A DNA stretch of 64,000 bases from Sipunculus nudus (lineage: Eukaryota > Annelida > Sipuncula > Golfingiida > Sipunculidae). A model generated the notes under the pieces. That model had not been told where the DNA came from. It was given only the letters and a program-made list of their open reading frames with translations, and did no database searches. A program made the position numbers and the translations under genes. The stretch is from NCBI GenBank assembly GCA_026874595.1, contig CM049316.1, forward strand, positions 32,163,339 to 32,227,338, read 5' to 3'. Shown here one piece after another: positions 1 through 10,920 of this stretch. How positions within the stretch are numbered: position 1 is the stretch's first letter; each line of letters starts with the position of its first letter.

Positions 1-12
1 AATTACAGCACA

Positions 13-330
13 TTAATGATACAAACCAGGAATTTCCTGATTTTCAGGATAAGTGTCCTGACCAAGTGAGGGCTTTTCTGTCACTATTGGTACAGGCTGT
101 ACTTTGTCACCTGCAACATCATTGCCTAATAGCAACTGAATTCCCTTTAAGATTAAAGAAGTTCTTATGCCCACAGTAATATTCCCTGAAATCAAATCTG
201 ACTTTAAATATACACTTAAGGCGGAACCGAAGTGTGCTTGTCTTAAAACAACAATTAACAAGTGTATGTTCACCAGTAAAGGACAAATTAGAAAATAGCA
301 AAGTGTTTGCTAACATGAGAGTTTGGCCTG
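13..330 (-). pseudogene. Gypsy-type retrotransposon protease region, frameshifted fragment
   Basis: Reading leftward on the minus strand, the frame contains YLKSDLISGNITVGI and LLLGNDVAGDKV. This pattern is seen in Metaviridae (Gypsy) polyproteins in and after the aspartic protease. The part upstream of it (about 230-316) continues in a different frame (TGEHTLVNC), so at least one frameshift separates the halves. It lies directly downstream of the broken gag at 500-2020 in the same orientation. Reverse transcriptase and integrase would lie beyond the left edge. Assignment to Gypsy is by recognised motif, not by search. Confidence 0.6.
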
Positions 331-499
331 AACCAGTGTCCCTTAAATACTAATGGGGTAGAATCGGATGAATCACTTAATAGTAATACAAAACCATCAT
401 GTATGAATTGCTCAAATAACTCGATTTAAGAGTCAGGATAAGAATCTACTAACTCAATTTAATCAAACAAAGAACTGAAACTGACAGTGTCAGTTATAA

Positions 500-2020
500 A
501 CTCTTTTTCAGAGTCACCCAAGGAATCTACAGCCTTATTACATCAAACTTCTCATGGCAGTCAACAATGGAATTTTCCTCAGCAGAAACAAACTTCTGTT
601 TTTCATAAGAGGACCTGGCCTCATTTGAAATAATCTCGCATGAGTCATAAAAGGACTTATCCTTAATTAGAGGATACTCGTCCTTTGAGTCTTGAAATGA
701 CCTAGTCTTATTCAATTCCTCACAGGAATAAAATAAGTTTTTTACCCCGAAAGCTACGGATTCTTCTTTTGAGTAAGACGACACGTTGGCCTCCAGTGAA
801 AACACTTTTTTAGAGTCAGTAAAGGAGTTGTACCCCTTGGCTCTTGTACTACGCATATGTTTTGAAACAAAACCAGAAGGTTTGCTCTCTGGTTTATTTG
901 TAAGTTTCCAGCAGTCAAATTTTAGATGACCTTCCTTTTTGCAGTATTTACAGATTTTCTTTGAAAATGACTGGTCTTTATTGGACTCAGACACAGTGGG
1001 CGCCGACTGAGGTGGAGCAATGGACTTTTTTTTAACTCTCAGGACTACTAGTGATGGGGGTCTGGGCCTTAAACTTCTTTTGACCATTCCGATTTACATT
1101 CTTGTTTGTGAATGACTGGTTTGATTTGCTAGTAAAGGACATTATATGTGTAAATAAATAATCATCATCTAATTGAACAGCAATGTCGAGTGTTTCAGGA
1201 CTTTTCTCATCAAGAAAGTTTTAACATCTGCGTTATTGCAGCGCTTAAATTCTTCAAGCATAATCAACTGGCGCGAATTGTCATAATCTTTCATTACATT
1301 TTTAGAACTACACCTGCGATCAAACAACTGCTTTTTAGACCTTGTAAATTCTATAAGGTCTGATCTTTGCGCTTTTCTCCGGAACAAACTCATAACCTTT
1401 CAGGGTTAACCGTTTAACCAGGTTATAGTCAGCAGCGGCTTCTACTGCAATACACTTTGTAATAGCACAGACCAATTTTCCTTTGGCCATTTTAAATTTT
1501 CAGCTACCTTGTCAAAGTGTATTAAATATTTTTCAACCTCTTTTCTTGATAAGGTGGGACAAGTCTAATGTGATTAGTATCATCAAAACTGTCAGTTGTG
1601 GCAGCATTCTTAAATCTTTCTAGCATCAGGCGTTTTCACTAGATTTCTTATAATTCTCTCTCTGGTTTTCTCTTATTATTTTCTTCTCTTTCTCTAGTCG
1701 TTCTCTTTCTAACCTTTCATGTTTTTTTTCTAATTCTAACTGTTTGAATGTTAGCGAGTGTTGCGTTTCTCGCTTTTCACTTCATACTGCATAGCAAGGC
1801 TATCATTGTTTATGTTTCCCCTTCACTTTATTCAATTCAACCTTTGCTAACCAGATCTTGTATGATTTTAGCAATGATATCAGGCTTTCTCAAAGCTTTA
1901 TTCATACCTAGCCCTAGGTCTTGTCCCAAACGCAACAACTGATCTTTTCTTAAATGTTCAAGTAGATCAGGATCTGGATCTTTAATAAATGCCTTAGGTT
2001 GGAAGTCTGCTATGTTAAGA
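500..2020 (-). pseudogene. Gypsy-type gag remnant with SAP-like N-terminus, charged coiled coil and CCHC zinc knuckle
   Basis: Minus-strand pieces line up in gag order. Near 1860-2010 there is a SAP-like stretch (LLEHLRKDQLLRLGQDLGLG, then RKPDIIAKII). Near 1640-1760 there is a Glu/Lys/Arg-rich helix (LELEKKHERLERERLEKEKK). At 1169-1393 comes the C-terminal gag region. At about 905-945 there is a CX2CX4HX4C knuckle, CKYCKKEGHLKFDC. The pieces are separated by stops and frame changes, so no intact Gag can be made. Combined with the protease fragment to its left and the LTR to its right, this is the 5' half of a dead element transcribed leftward and cut by the window edge. Confidence 0.72.
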
Positions 2021-2159
2021 TGTTAAAACAATAACTAAAACACTGAGATAAATCTTATTAACAATGTATTACAAACAATGTGTCTAGGTTAAGGCCTAAT
2101 AAATTTTCAAAACTATTTTTGAATTATAGACGAGCCCCTAATGTTTTGAAGACAGTTCG

Positions 2160-2526
2160 TACTAAATCTGTTTTAAGTCGGTAGAACACCTGCAACCATG
2201 CAATTATCGGAATAAGTAAAAAAACTGGCAAGAAAGTAACACTCTTAGTGCCCGCTGGTATTTTTCTTTCTTCAGCCCCTATTTCAGGCTTTCTCACCCT
2301 AAGTCGAGAAACTTCTAGAAACGGAACATTCTAGCATAACAATACAAATGCGCATGATCGACCCGAAACATCTAGGCTACAAAGAACGCTGTGTGTTTAC
2401 TCCCTGCGGGCAAGCCAGAGTTCAACAAGGTACATCCCATAGCAACGCCCAGAGCTTGAGCCTGACACGAATCAGAATGCGAAGCATTTGCAAAATCCGG
2501 TGCAATATAAAACAGATACCTGTAAC
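2160..2526 (-). mobile_element. Partial 5' LTR of the minus-strand Gypsy fragment
   Basis: This segment matches the right part of the solo LTR at 58576-59333 in the same orientation: shared stretches include gcaattatcgg, ccgctggtatttttct, cacgaatcagaatgc and the terminal aaacagatacctgtaaca. The right end (2526) is the start of U3. The left (U5) boundary is not clear and may be eroded. It sits immediately 5' of the gag remnant, as expected for a 5' LTR. Confidence 0.65.
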
Positions 2527-3009
2527 AAAATATACACTGATACTAAAGTAGACTAAAGTATCAGTTTTAGTGTGTTTGACATGTTATACATTTCCTAAAA
2601 TAAGGAGCCGAATGAAGAGCCTGTTTTAAGCAATTTCTCTCCAGATCACTCTAATAAATGGTGCTTAATTATCTTTTGTAAGCAATGCAAGAATAAAATA
2701 TAAAAAAAATAAAACAGGAAATCTCAATGTTTTACAAAAATGGAGGCGACATATTTTTGTTACACTTCCTCTAATCTCTAAATTTACAATAGTTTATTCT
2801 CACATATCCAGTTCTTTTAAAGCCTTACTGACTTCTTATATGTATTATGAACATTGTTGCGTTGTTTTGTAAACTTGATCATTCCTCTATACACCTGTAT
2901 GGCCTTTCAGGATTATGCTTGTGCTTTGTCAAATACTGCTTTAAGAAGAAAAAGTGCTCTATGTCAGGACATCCAATATTATTTTGTTGATGTTGATATT
3001 TGTAGAGTG
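2527..3009. other. Short AT-rich spacer, no gene seen
   Basis: AT-rich sequence between two related LTR segments. I see no coding exon, RNA gene or clear repeat boundary in it. Confidence 0.5.
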
Positions 3010-3260
3010 TGTTACGGAACCTAATATCAACAGCTCACGTATGCGTGACGAACATAAATTTTGTAAAAGAGATAAAAAAAACAGATAATGTAACACTAGG
3101 CAGCGTGAAATTTCTAGGGGAATGAATAAAAAGTTAGTGATTTTTTTGTTAACGAATAATTATAATTTATTCTTAAAACAACCCTGATATTACAATACAC
3201 TAAATCAATACAGTTATATAGTTTAACAACAGTTCAACAGTAAATCAATACAAGTATATA

Positions 3261-4800
3261 AAGTGAAAAATAATTGAAGATATTATTTGCAATTTTATCA
3301 AACGGGAGACCACGGGCCGGACTCGAACAATGGGCGGCTTAGTCTTGTCACGGCTCATTGCCTTCATACAGGCGTGTCTGTTGCATGCCCGGTAACAGAA
3401 TTGCGCTAGTTTCTCCAGGCACGCCGACGTGTACAGACCCCCGGCATGTCAGACATAAAAATTGAATTAGATAAATGGGCAGAAACGGTCAACTGTTGCA
3501 AATTAAAAGAAAATAGTATCTGCAACGAAAGGATTCTGGTATCGTTAACGGACCAAGATAGTTTAGAAATGAATTTGAACATTGGACAACGTACTGCCCT
3601 TAAACTCGGTATTAAAGAACTAAATACAAAGTCTGCCTTGCCGGAAGAAAGAAAGGGCCAGCAACCAGTAACAACAAAATCACTGGCAAAGGATACGACT
3701 TTGAACGAGTTGATGAAATCACTCGGAGATGACGAACTTCCTGCTGCGCTTACCTCGTTGAACGATCGTGACACGTGTGAACTTGACCAACCGTGCTCCC
3801 AGCTGGAAAAATCGGGTGAGCTAAAACCATTAATTATCCCAGACTTTGTCTCTGCTATACGGGGTAGTGTAGATGTGTCGGAGGAACAAGAACTGGCTAC
3901 CGCCGGTTCTGCTCAACTTTTCATTAGAACACAGAGGGGTTAACCAAAAGTAGAATATGTAACTTTAGCCCAATGGATTTCGGCTAACTCACGTATTATG
4001 CAAAGTTTAATACAGTCCGGGCAGCTGTCAAATGTAACTGACATACTTGCATCTTTGCGGTATGATGAGAAGCTTGGCGAGTAAGCACAACAGAGCACCA
4101 TCCCGTCAGTTATGCAGTTTGATAATGAATACCGTAAATATCAGGCCAAGGAAGGGTTCAATAGGGGAACAGATAATATACACCTCATGTCAGTAATGTG
4201 GGACAAAAAAGCATACAAATATGAAAGCCAAAAAACCTAGCAGTGGTGTTCGTATGAAAACAAAACGTCGTTCCGTTGATTCTTCTGGCAGAGAGACCTG
4301 TCTTAGTTTCAATAGTAGAAATGGGTGCCGGTTCGCGGCGTGCAAATACGCGCATGTCTGTTTAGAGTCCGGGTGCGGCGGAAACCACCCACAAGGGCAA
4401 CATAGTGCTACCCCCATGATTAGTAATAATCCAAGGAGTGAATATGCGGGAAACCAAAACCGTCAACTCCCATCGTCCTGGGAATAGCAGCTAGCGCACG
4501 TTCATGCAAGTCCGTTGTGTAAACATATACATGTTTGGAAACGAGAACTGATAGGTGATGTAGATCAAGATTATTTGTTAGATGGCATTTTAAATGGGTT
4601 CCGTATAGTTGGAAATGTCACTGATGTCAAAGATGTAGAATGCAGAAATTATAAATCGACTGTAGACCCACGTAATGTAAAAAATAGTTGAAGAACAAAT
4701 TTTAAAGGAAATACATCAGGGCAATTACATTATTACAGATTGTAAACCACATATAGTGTCAGCATTAGGCGCCATACCAAAGGAAAAGCCAGGTCAAGTG
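3261..4800 (+). mobile_element. Nested retroelement fragment with gag-like ORF and CCCH-type zinc finger, DIRS/YR-like
   Basis: This insert interrupts the LTR and is flanked by AAGTG at 3261-3265 and 4796-4800, which reads as a 5-base target duplication. It carries an open frame 3446-3943 (165 residues), a continuation with stops (about 3944-4215, including PSVMQFDNEYRKYQAKEGFN), then 4221-4487 with a cysteine/histidine cluster (C-L-S-F-N, GC, CKYAHVC, CGGNHPQGQH). The continuation to about 4795 resembles the start of a reverse transcriptase linker (ELIGDVDQDYLLDGI, then VSALGAIPK). Similar gag-finger-RT arrangements occur in tyrosine-recombinase (DIRS-like) retroelements. The copy is 3'-truncated and contains stops, so it is dead. 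Family assignment is tentative. Confidence 0.55.
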
Positions 4801-5064
4801 ACAGTACCTGGATACCACCACTGTCAGAGCGAAAACAAGTCCTTTATAACGTAAAAACAAGATGAACAATTCAAATAAATCTTCTCAGAGAATAACAGTC
4901 CAGTTCACTCACAAAATCAATCCGTTGTAATCCCAAATTGCCGCAATTACAGGAAAAGGTCAACAACTGACTTACACACTTCTGTGTCCGCTTGAATATT
5001 TCTCTCCTCTCTGTTTGGCTCTAAAACACAGCCCCTTATTTATAACTTTCACCTCAAGCCGAGA

Positions 5065-5236
5065 ACTTTCCATTTCTCGAACAATCCAAAGAAGCTAACA
5101 TGATACACAGTACACACGCGTTACAGGAAACATCTAGAACAACATTGTCTACTTTCCATTTCTCGAACAATCCAAAGAAGCTAACATGATACACAGTACA
5201 CACGCGTTACAGGAAACATCTAGAACAACATTGTCT
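5065..5236. repeat. 86-base tandem duplication inside the LTR
   Basis: The block beginning actttccatttctcgaaca and ending aacaacattgtct occurs twice head to tail with period 86. The other LTR copies in the window carry only one unit. Confidence 0.85.
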
Positions 5237-5378
5237 TCTGCAACATATCAGGGTTCGCACGTGGGCGGGCCCGTCTCGGCCAGGCGAGAAAGCCCCAGAC
5301 TAGCATGACCGCTGTTTACACGTGAGACCCCCCGCTGAACAAACACACTGCTGCATACAATAAAAGAGACATCCATAA

Positions 5379-6230
5379 GAGTGTCATGCTGGATTTCATC
5401 AGTTTCTTTTGTGACGGTAATTAATCAGAATGGTTAGAAAGCTGGTCTTTAATTAGATATTAAGAAATTAGAGCATGATTTAAAATGGTGAAAGAAAAAA
5501 AAATGTGAAGGATGTATAAAATGTTGCCAAAGGAGGTCATAAGAAATAAGAGCATAATTGAAAATGGTGAAAGAAAATAAATGTGAAGGATGTATATAAT
5601 GTTGCCAAAGGAGGTCATAGGGAGCAAAAAGTAGCAAATGGAATAAAAATGAGAAAAGAAAAGGCAATGTGAAGGCACTTAAGGCATATGCTAGTTGTGT
5701 AAAGTGATTAAAACTATACATAACTGGAAATTGACTGATAATGAGAAAAAGGGCAAAAGGCCAGAAAACATTAACCACAAATATATTAAAGAAATCATGA
5801 GCAAAATTAATTACAGGACAATAAAAGAAATTATGACTATCTGGATAAATACAGTAACAAATTAAAATGGAAGTATGCAGCATGTAACAAAATATGTCAC
5901 CTCCAACCTTTAATGGTGTTTTATAGGCCTGTGTATTTATTGAAACAATTTAGGAATTATATGAGCTATTTTTTTTTTAATTTTGGATATTGGTACATGA
6001 GGTACTCTATCATTGAGTCATACCAGATAATTTAACTAGATTATATTTACAAACTTTTATTCTGTAAGTCTTAAAAAAGTTTATGTTGAATCATATCACA
6101 TCCTAGCTTTATTGGCGATATAAAGTAACACTAATTATCATGCATTTGTTAATCTTCAAATCTATTTTCCTATTGGGCGAGTATCAGGTTTATCAGGCAT
6201 GGACATGCAAATATTTAAATTTCTAATTAT
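5379..6230. repeat. AT-rich spacer with a degenerate ~78-base tandem duplication
   Basis: Two head-to-tail imperfect units at about 5465-5620 share gaaaatggtgaaag, atgtgaaggatgtat and gttgccaaaggaggtcat. The antisense open frames over this region (5449-5883) are a by-product of the low-complexity A-rich strand. No gene is supported. Confidence 0.5.
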
Positions 6231-6529
6231 CTTTTTTGGGGGGAGGTAACTGCCTCCATTTTTTTAATGCTTGCTTAACTTTTGCTTAACTATATGTACA
6301 TCTGTAGAGTTCCATTTTGGTTTCGAACTACGTGACAGTTTAATACCCGGTTATCCTGGTGCCAGCTAGGGTCGGTCTTCCACTCCTGACGGTACTGGGT
6401 GTGTGATCTTCAACACTGGGTCATAACATGGAGGAACCCCTGAAAGGCGCACTCGCTTGTGAGTGAAACATGACCGTTGGGCATAGCCCCCCCCCCCCCC
6501 CCCCCCAAGTCTGCAGAGCGCTTAATCTG

Positions 6530-6632
6530 TCGACCTTTGGAAAATCTCAAGGACTCGGCTAAGATTCGAAATCACGATACCCCGGCTTTGAGTTCTCTAG
6601 AGGCGCTATACCCCTGAGCAACATAAGCCGTT
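6530..6632 (-). repeat. tRNA-like SINE head, candidate
   Basis: On the minus strand the sequence reads ggcttatgttgctcagggg, a gap, then gatttcgaatctt. These resemble RNA polymerase III A and B boxes about 35-40 bases apart (TGCTCAGGGGT and TTTCGAATC). A poly-C run (about 6487-6506) sits just downstream. It does not fold as a clean tRNA by eye, so a tRNA-derived SINE or tRNA pseudogene is more likely than a functional tRNA. Confidence 0.35.
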
Positions 6633-6639
6633 CTGATTC

Positions 6640-9175
6640 CTTATTTTTGCTGATTAATTTAAACTTTTTTATTTGATGTGCTTTGTCGCAAAATCGGAAT
6701 CTAAAAGCGTTGTAAACAGCAATAAATTGTGCAAACATCAAGTTGTAGTGATGTCAGGTAATCCAGGATTCAACGTGTTGATCTTCATCTTTACAAGCAT
6801 GGCTGAAAGATGTAAAGTATGAATTTTCCGATAAAAGTATACAGAATTATAGGTAAATGAGATTGTATTTATCCGTGACACACGTCAAACTTTTATCCGA
6901 TTGGAAGTATCAGTTTGTCTTAACGGCAACTGTAGGTGTCACTAGTATTTGGTTACCAAAAAAATGACTGATCAGTAAGCATAGCAACTTTCAAGATAGC
7001 TGAGAAATATTAGTTTGAGCGAATTTTCACTTTCAATGGGCTTATAATGTCAATATGTCGGAATTATCATGTCGGGGCTATCATTTATCCTGACAACAAG
7101 ATATGTTTGAATGAACTTTTCTCTTGTATAACCTTTTCAGTGTAAAGCGTTAGTTTAATAAACAGTGGGGAAAACATCAAGATGGCATAATCTGTGTAGT
7201 GAAACTGCTGAAGTTATTCCTCTGAATAAAGTTTCATGGTGATCAGTATGGCTAATATTACGAAATTTGAACTTCTTTATGAAATGAACTAATAATGACA
7301 ATTTAAAGGTCCTTTACATGTTGGTCTTAATGAAATCTCAATAGGAAGTGTCTGGGTCTGAGGTCAATTTTTTTAGGTTTATTGTTGTGAAGTTTCCCAT
7401 GTAATGCCCAGACTATACGACAGAGAAAACAGACATCTTTATTGTTAAGCATTTCTGGAAGTTAGCCCAGAAAACAAAAATCAAAGACCAAAAAAAAATC
7501 TCAATACCAGTCATTAAAGTCCAGGTTTGTGTTTGTGTTTGTACTTATATATGGTAATCATTCCTTATCTTACAGATATTTCATATTAAGATGTTATTCA
7601 GATGTTTATTTTAATCAAAATTTCACTAAAAGTATTCATAAAATTTTATCAATGCACTTTGAGAAAAAAATAAAACAAACAAGACGACCAGAGGTCACGC
7701 GCTTGCCGGAAACACTCTGACCAAGATTTGAAGACAGATAACAAGAACATGTCATAAAGGAAAGAAAGTGGAAGAAAATGAGCTATTGTTTGTAAAGAAT
7801 TGACCAATATTGACAAAGTTACGATGATATTAAAAATCTGACGTGCTTTCATGTCTTTGACCTTAAACTTTGACCTATTTAAAAAATACACTCACAGCTT
7901 CAAGAAAACGTTCGAATATAAGATAGGGGAAAGTTGCAAAATTATTCCTGGTAAAAAGTAGCCTGTAAAATGCCTTTATAACAGAGGAAAGAATCAGCAA
8001 GAAGGCAACATTTCGGAAATATTGCAAATAGACAAACATATTGACAAATTGACACAAAGTTGAGACCAGTTGACTAGACTAAGTTATGCAGAATACAAAG
8101 ATGAAAAAAAAAATGAGCCAAAGTTTGTGAAAATACGACCAGATTTAACAAAGTTATGAGAAAAATAACATTTGGAAGTGTTTTGAAGTGACCGACATAC
8201 TGAAAAGGCGGCAGAAAGTTAAGACAAGAAGACTAAACTATGATATGAAGAAGACAGAGAGGAAGAAATTAAGCTATAGTTTATGTAATTCAGTTTTATA
8301 GTTTCGGAGATATTGTCAAAAATGATACATTGATGGAGTTCAAGTGCAGCGCCCCCTGGCAACCATATCCCGAAAATGAAAAATCAGTTTTAAGATATAG
8401 TGGAAGACATAAGATTTAACAGTTTCAAAAGGATTCCTGCAAAACTTGGGCCTGTAGAAAGCTATATGTAAGACACAGGCACCAGCAAGAAGGCGAAATT
8501 GAGGTCAGCTGACAGACAAACAGACATACTGATAAAGTGACACAGAGTTGAGAAAAGATGACAAGACTGTTTTATGGAAAAGATGCAGAGGAAGGAAATG
8601 AGCCTAAATTTGTGAAAATAGGACCAATATTAACAAAGTTATGATGAAAATAACATTTCGAAGTTTTTCGATGACCTTGACCTTTGACCTATGCCGACCA
8701 AAAACAATAGGCATCCAGCACTTTTGACTTTCAATCATTCCTGTAAGTTTCAGATCGATAGCTACAAAATTGTGGCCAGGGGAGTAATGACAAACAAACA
8801 TCGTGACAAACAAACAAACCCACAAACAGACATATGCAACTGACCAACATGCTTGCCGAAATCGGAGATTTCCGGCAAGCAAAAAAAAAACTTCCAGCTT
8901 CGGGGGGGGGGGGGGAGGGTTCATCCCCATCAGACACCCCTCTGTTCCAGCAAGCGTTAATATTACCGCTACCACACCAATCATACCGCTCGATGAGAAA
9001 CAACCTTTTCTACGCCACTAAACTTATGGGAAGAGCAAAAAAAAAAAAAGGCCATCGGATGGTCTGGGTCCGATTCCCATCCGGAGTGAAGAGACTTCTC
9101 TTTGTATTTATATTTTATCTCTCTTATCAATATTCAAAGTATTTAACGTGAGAAACTTATTGTAATATCAGCAGT
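6640..9175. repeat. Dispersed repeat-rich region with no gene
   Basis: The region holds diverged recurring phrases such as aatattgacaaagttatgatga, gaccttgacctttgaccta, gacaaacagacatac and gaaatgagc, at about 7760-7870, 8030-8200, 8270-8340 and 8500-8830. It ends in (CAAA)n-like sequence, then a poly-A/poly-G tract (8880-8916) and a B-box-like gggtccgattcccatccgg (9067-9085). This is the texture of old dispersed repeats. I find no supported exon. Confidence 0.5.
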
Positions 9176-9359
9176 TAGCCACATGAGGACATACGTGCGT
9201 GTATGTTGCACACATGTATCACTTATCGCTTGCATGAATATTATATATGCATTAAGCATGCCTTCCGGAATCAGAGAGTGCCGATGTGTAGTGTGGTTTA
9301 TTTATCTCATGTTGAGGATTCGAAGCTACCTTATCAAACGTTCATATCATATATTTGTT

Positions 9360-9470
9360 TCTTGTAACCGGTGTACATCAGCGCCGGCTTGTGATGTCGA
9401 CTGGTGCTGCAGTAAACATTACGTTGTGGTGATAAGCCTTGGCTTTCACCGCGGACTTTGGTAATGTTTT
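9360..9470 (+). other. Conserved upstream block of sulfotransferase copy A, possible 5' UTR exon
   Basis: The block is closely shared with 44775-44880 upstream of copy B: ggtgtacatcagcg, ggtgctgcagtaaacattac, ggctttcacc, ggactttggtaatg. The last element could be a splice donor (ttg|gtaatg) of a noncoding first exon. The spacing to the coding exon is about 0.55 kb in both copies. No transcript evidence is available. Confidence 0.3.
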
Positions 9471-10639
9471 CGCACGCATACAGACCTTATTGGAGAAGTT
9501 GAAGAATTAGTTTTAGCGCAAAACTCATTATACTGGTTTTCTGAACACCTGTGTCACATTATATTGTATGTTTAACAGTAAGCTGAGTCTCTGAAGTGTG
9601 AAGGCTAAATGGGGATAGATAAGAAGCAAATTTAGGTTATGCAGGTAAAGTGTCGTGAATGGCATCATTACAACCATAAATTTATCTCTGATATCGGTAG
9701 GAAATTGTTGTCAAACACAAGCGGACAATTTAGATGCATGGAATATGGCTTTTATCATTGTATATATATTAACAACATACCTCTTATTACATGAAGCGGA
9801 AGGTACATACGTATATGTACGAAATCATCCCTGATAACATTGGCGATGCGAGAAAGAGTTCAGTGTTTATGAATCATGGAAGCAAAACAACACAACCAAC
9901 ACCTGATTCCGCTTGGTATTTTACGGGAAATCGAGAAAATTTCATATCCGGTAACGTGATACAGCAGAAAGTTTACGATCACGTGACCTCAGGACAGAAT
10001 GGCTATCCGAATGGTGAAGAAACTACTAAAGAAACTGGTGGTGATTGCCGCCTTGGTGTACTGTATTATACATGTACACCGGCGAATAAAGCATTATATA
10101 ATGATACAAAATTCGGTATTCAGGAGGCAAAAAACGGCGTGTGACTTTACCGACGGTCCACGTATATACTATAACCGAATCCCACGGACAGGAAGCCAGG
10201 CCTTCACTGAGGTAATCCAATTTAACAAAAGATCGAACGTTCATATTCGAAAGCAAAAACCACCTCTCACACCCTGCAAACTGACTGTGCATAATAAGGT
10301 AATGAGTCCATAATTAGCTTAAACGGTATAAAGACGCTGAATGATCATGAATTTAGAAAGAATTACAAATTGATTTGAAATTAAAAAATAATTAAATATG
10401 CAGCCCTATGCTTCAGCATTCACGCAAATATTTTGGAATTCTAAGCAGCGTTTTGGTGAAAGGGATGTTCATATCCGTGTAACGCATATGATTTTCCCTG
10501 TTGTCTAATAGAAATAACAAAGAACAGTAAAGAGGAATCATGAAAGCGGGCCATGATAAAAAAAGCTCCACGTATAAGCTGTGCCGATAAAAGTCGCGTG
10601 CATTTCGAAATTACAAGTCCACTTCAGACTTTCGCCTGA

Positions 10640-10920
10640 AAATTTTGTTGTCTACTTTCCACCGTCTGCCCTCCTGAGCTTCGTCCATCCTCGTCTTTCT
10701 TACTGTGATTTGTCAACTTCAATCCTCCTCCAGTTAGTCCACATACTTCCATCCTTCTCCGGTTAGTCCACACACCCGTCCATCCTCCAGATTTTGTCAA
10801 CTCCCGTTCACCCCCTTGAGATATGTCAATACACCATTCCATCCTCCAGAGATTTTTCCTCAAAAGTCCACCTTTGTGAGATTTCAACACATCCGTTCGT
10901 CTTCCTAAGATTAGTCCTGA
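10640..10920. repeat. Degenerate minisatellite in intron 1 of copy A
   Basis: Imperfect units of about 35-45 bases are built on gttagtccacacacccgtcc, atcctcc and ttgtcaac. The paralogous array at about 46055-46300 in copy B lacks at least one unit, so the array has changed length since the gene duplication. Confidence 0.6.

Larger units (their letters stand above)
3010..5378 (-). mobile_element. Solo-type Gypsy LTR (minus strand) split by a nested retroelement
   Basis: Left part 3010-3265 starts TGTTACGG and matches the reverse complement of the 3' end of the LTR at 42563-43436, including the CACTAGGCAGCGTGAAA block and AATAAA signal. Right part 4796 to about 5378 resumes the same LTR from acagtacctggataccacca and carries the TATA-like region (ccccttatttataac on this strand). 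The final bases (gagacatccataaga) are a degraded form of gagacatctgtaaca. Inside the right part an 86-base unit is tandemly duplicated (about 5065-5150 and 5151-5236). No protein is encoded by the LTR itself. Confidence 0.75.

Noticed and set aside
6530-6632. Functional tRNA gene on the minus strand
   Set aside because: A- and B-box-like words are present, but acceptor and anticodon arms do not pair well by eye and a poly-C repeat adjoins. Kept only as SINE-like.
9791-10144. 117-codon ORF overlapping exon 1 of sulfotransferase A
   Set aside because: Different frame from the conserved exon. The equivalent frame is not kept in copy B.
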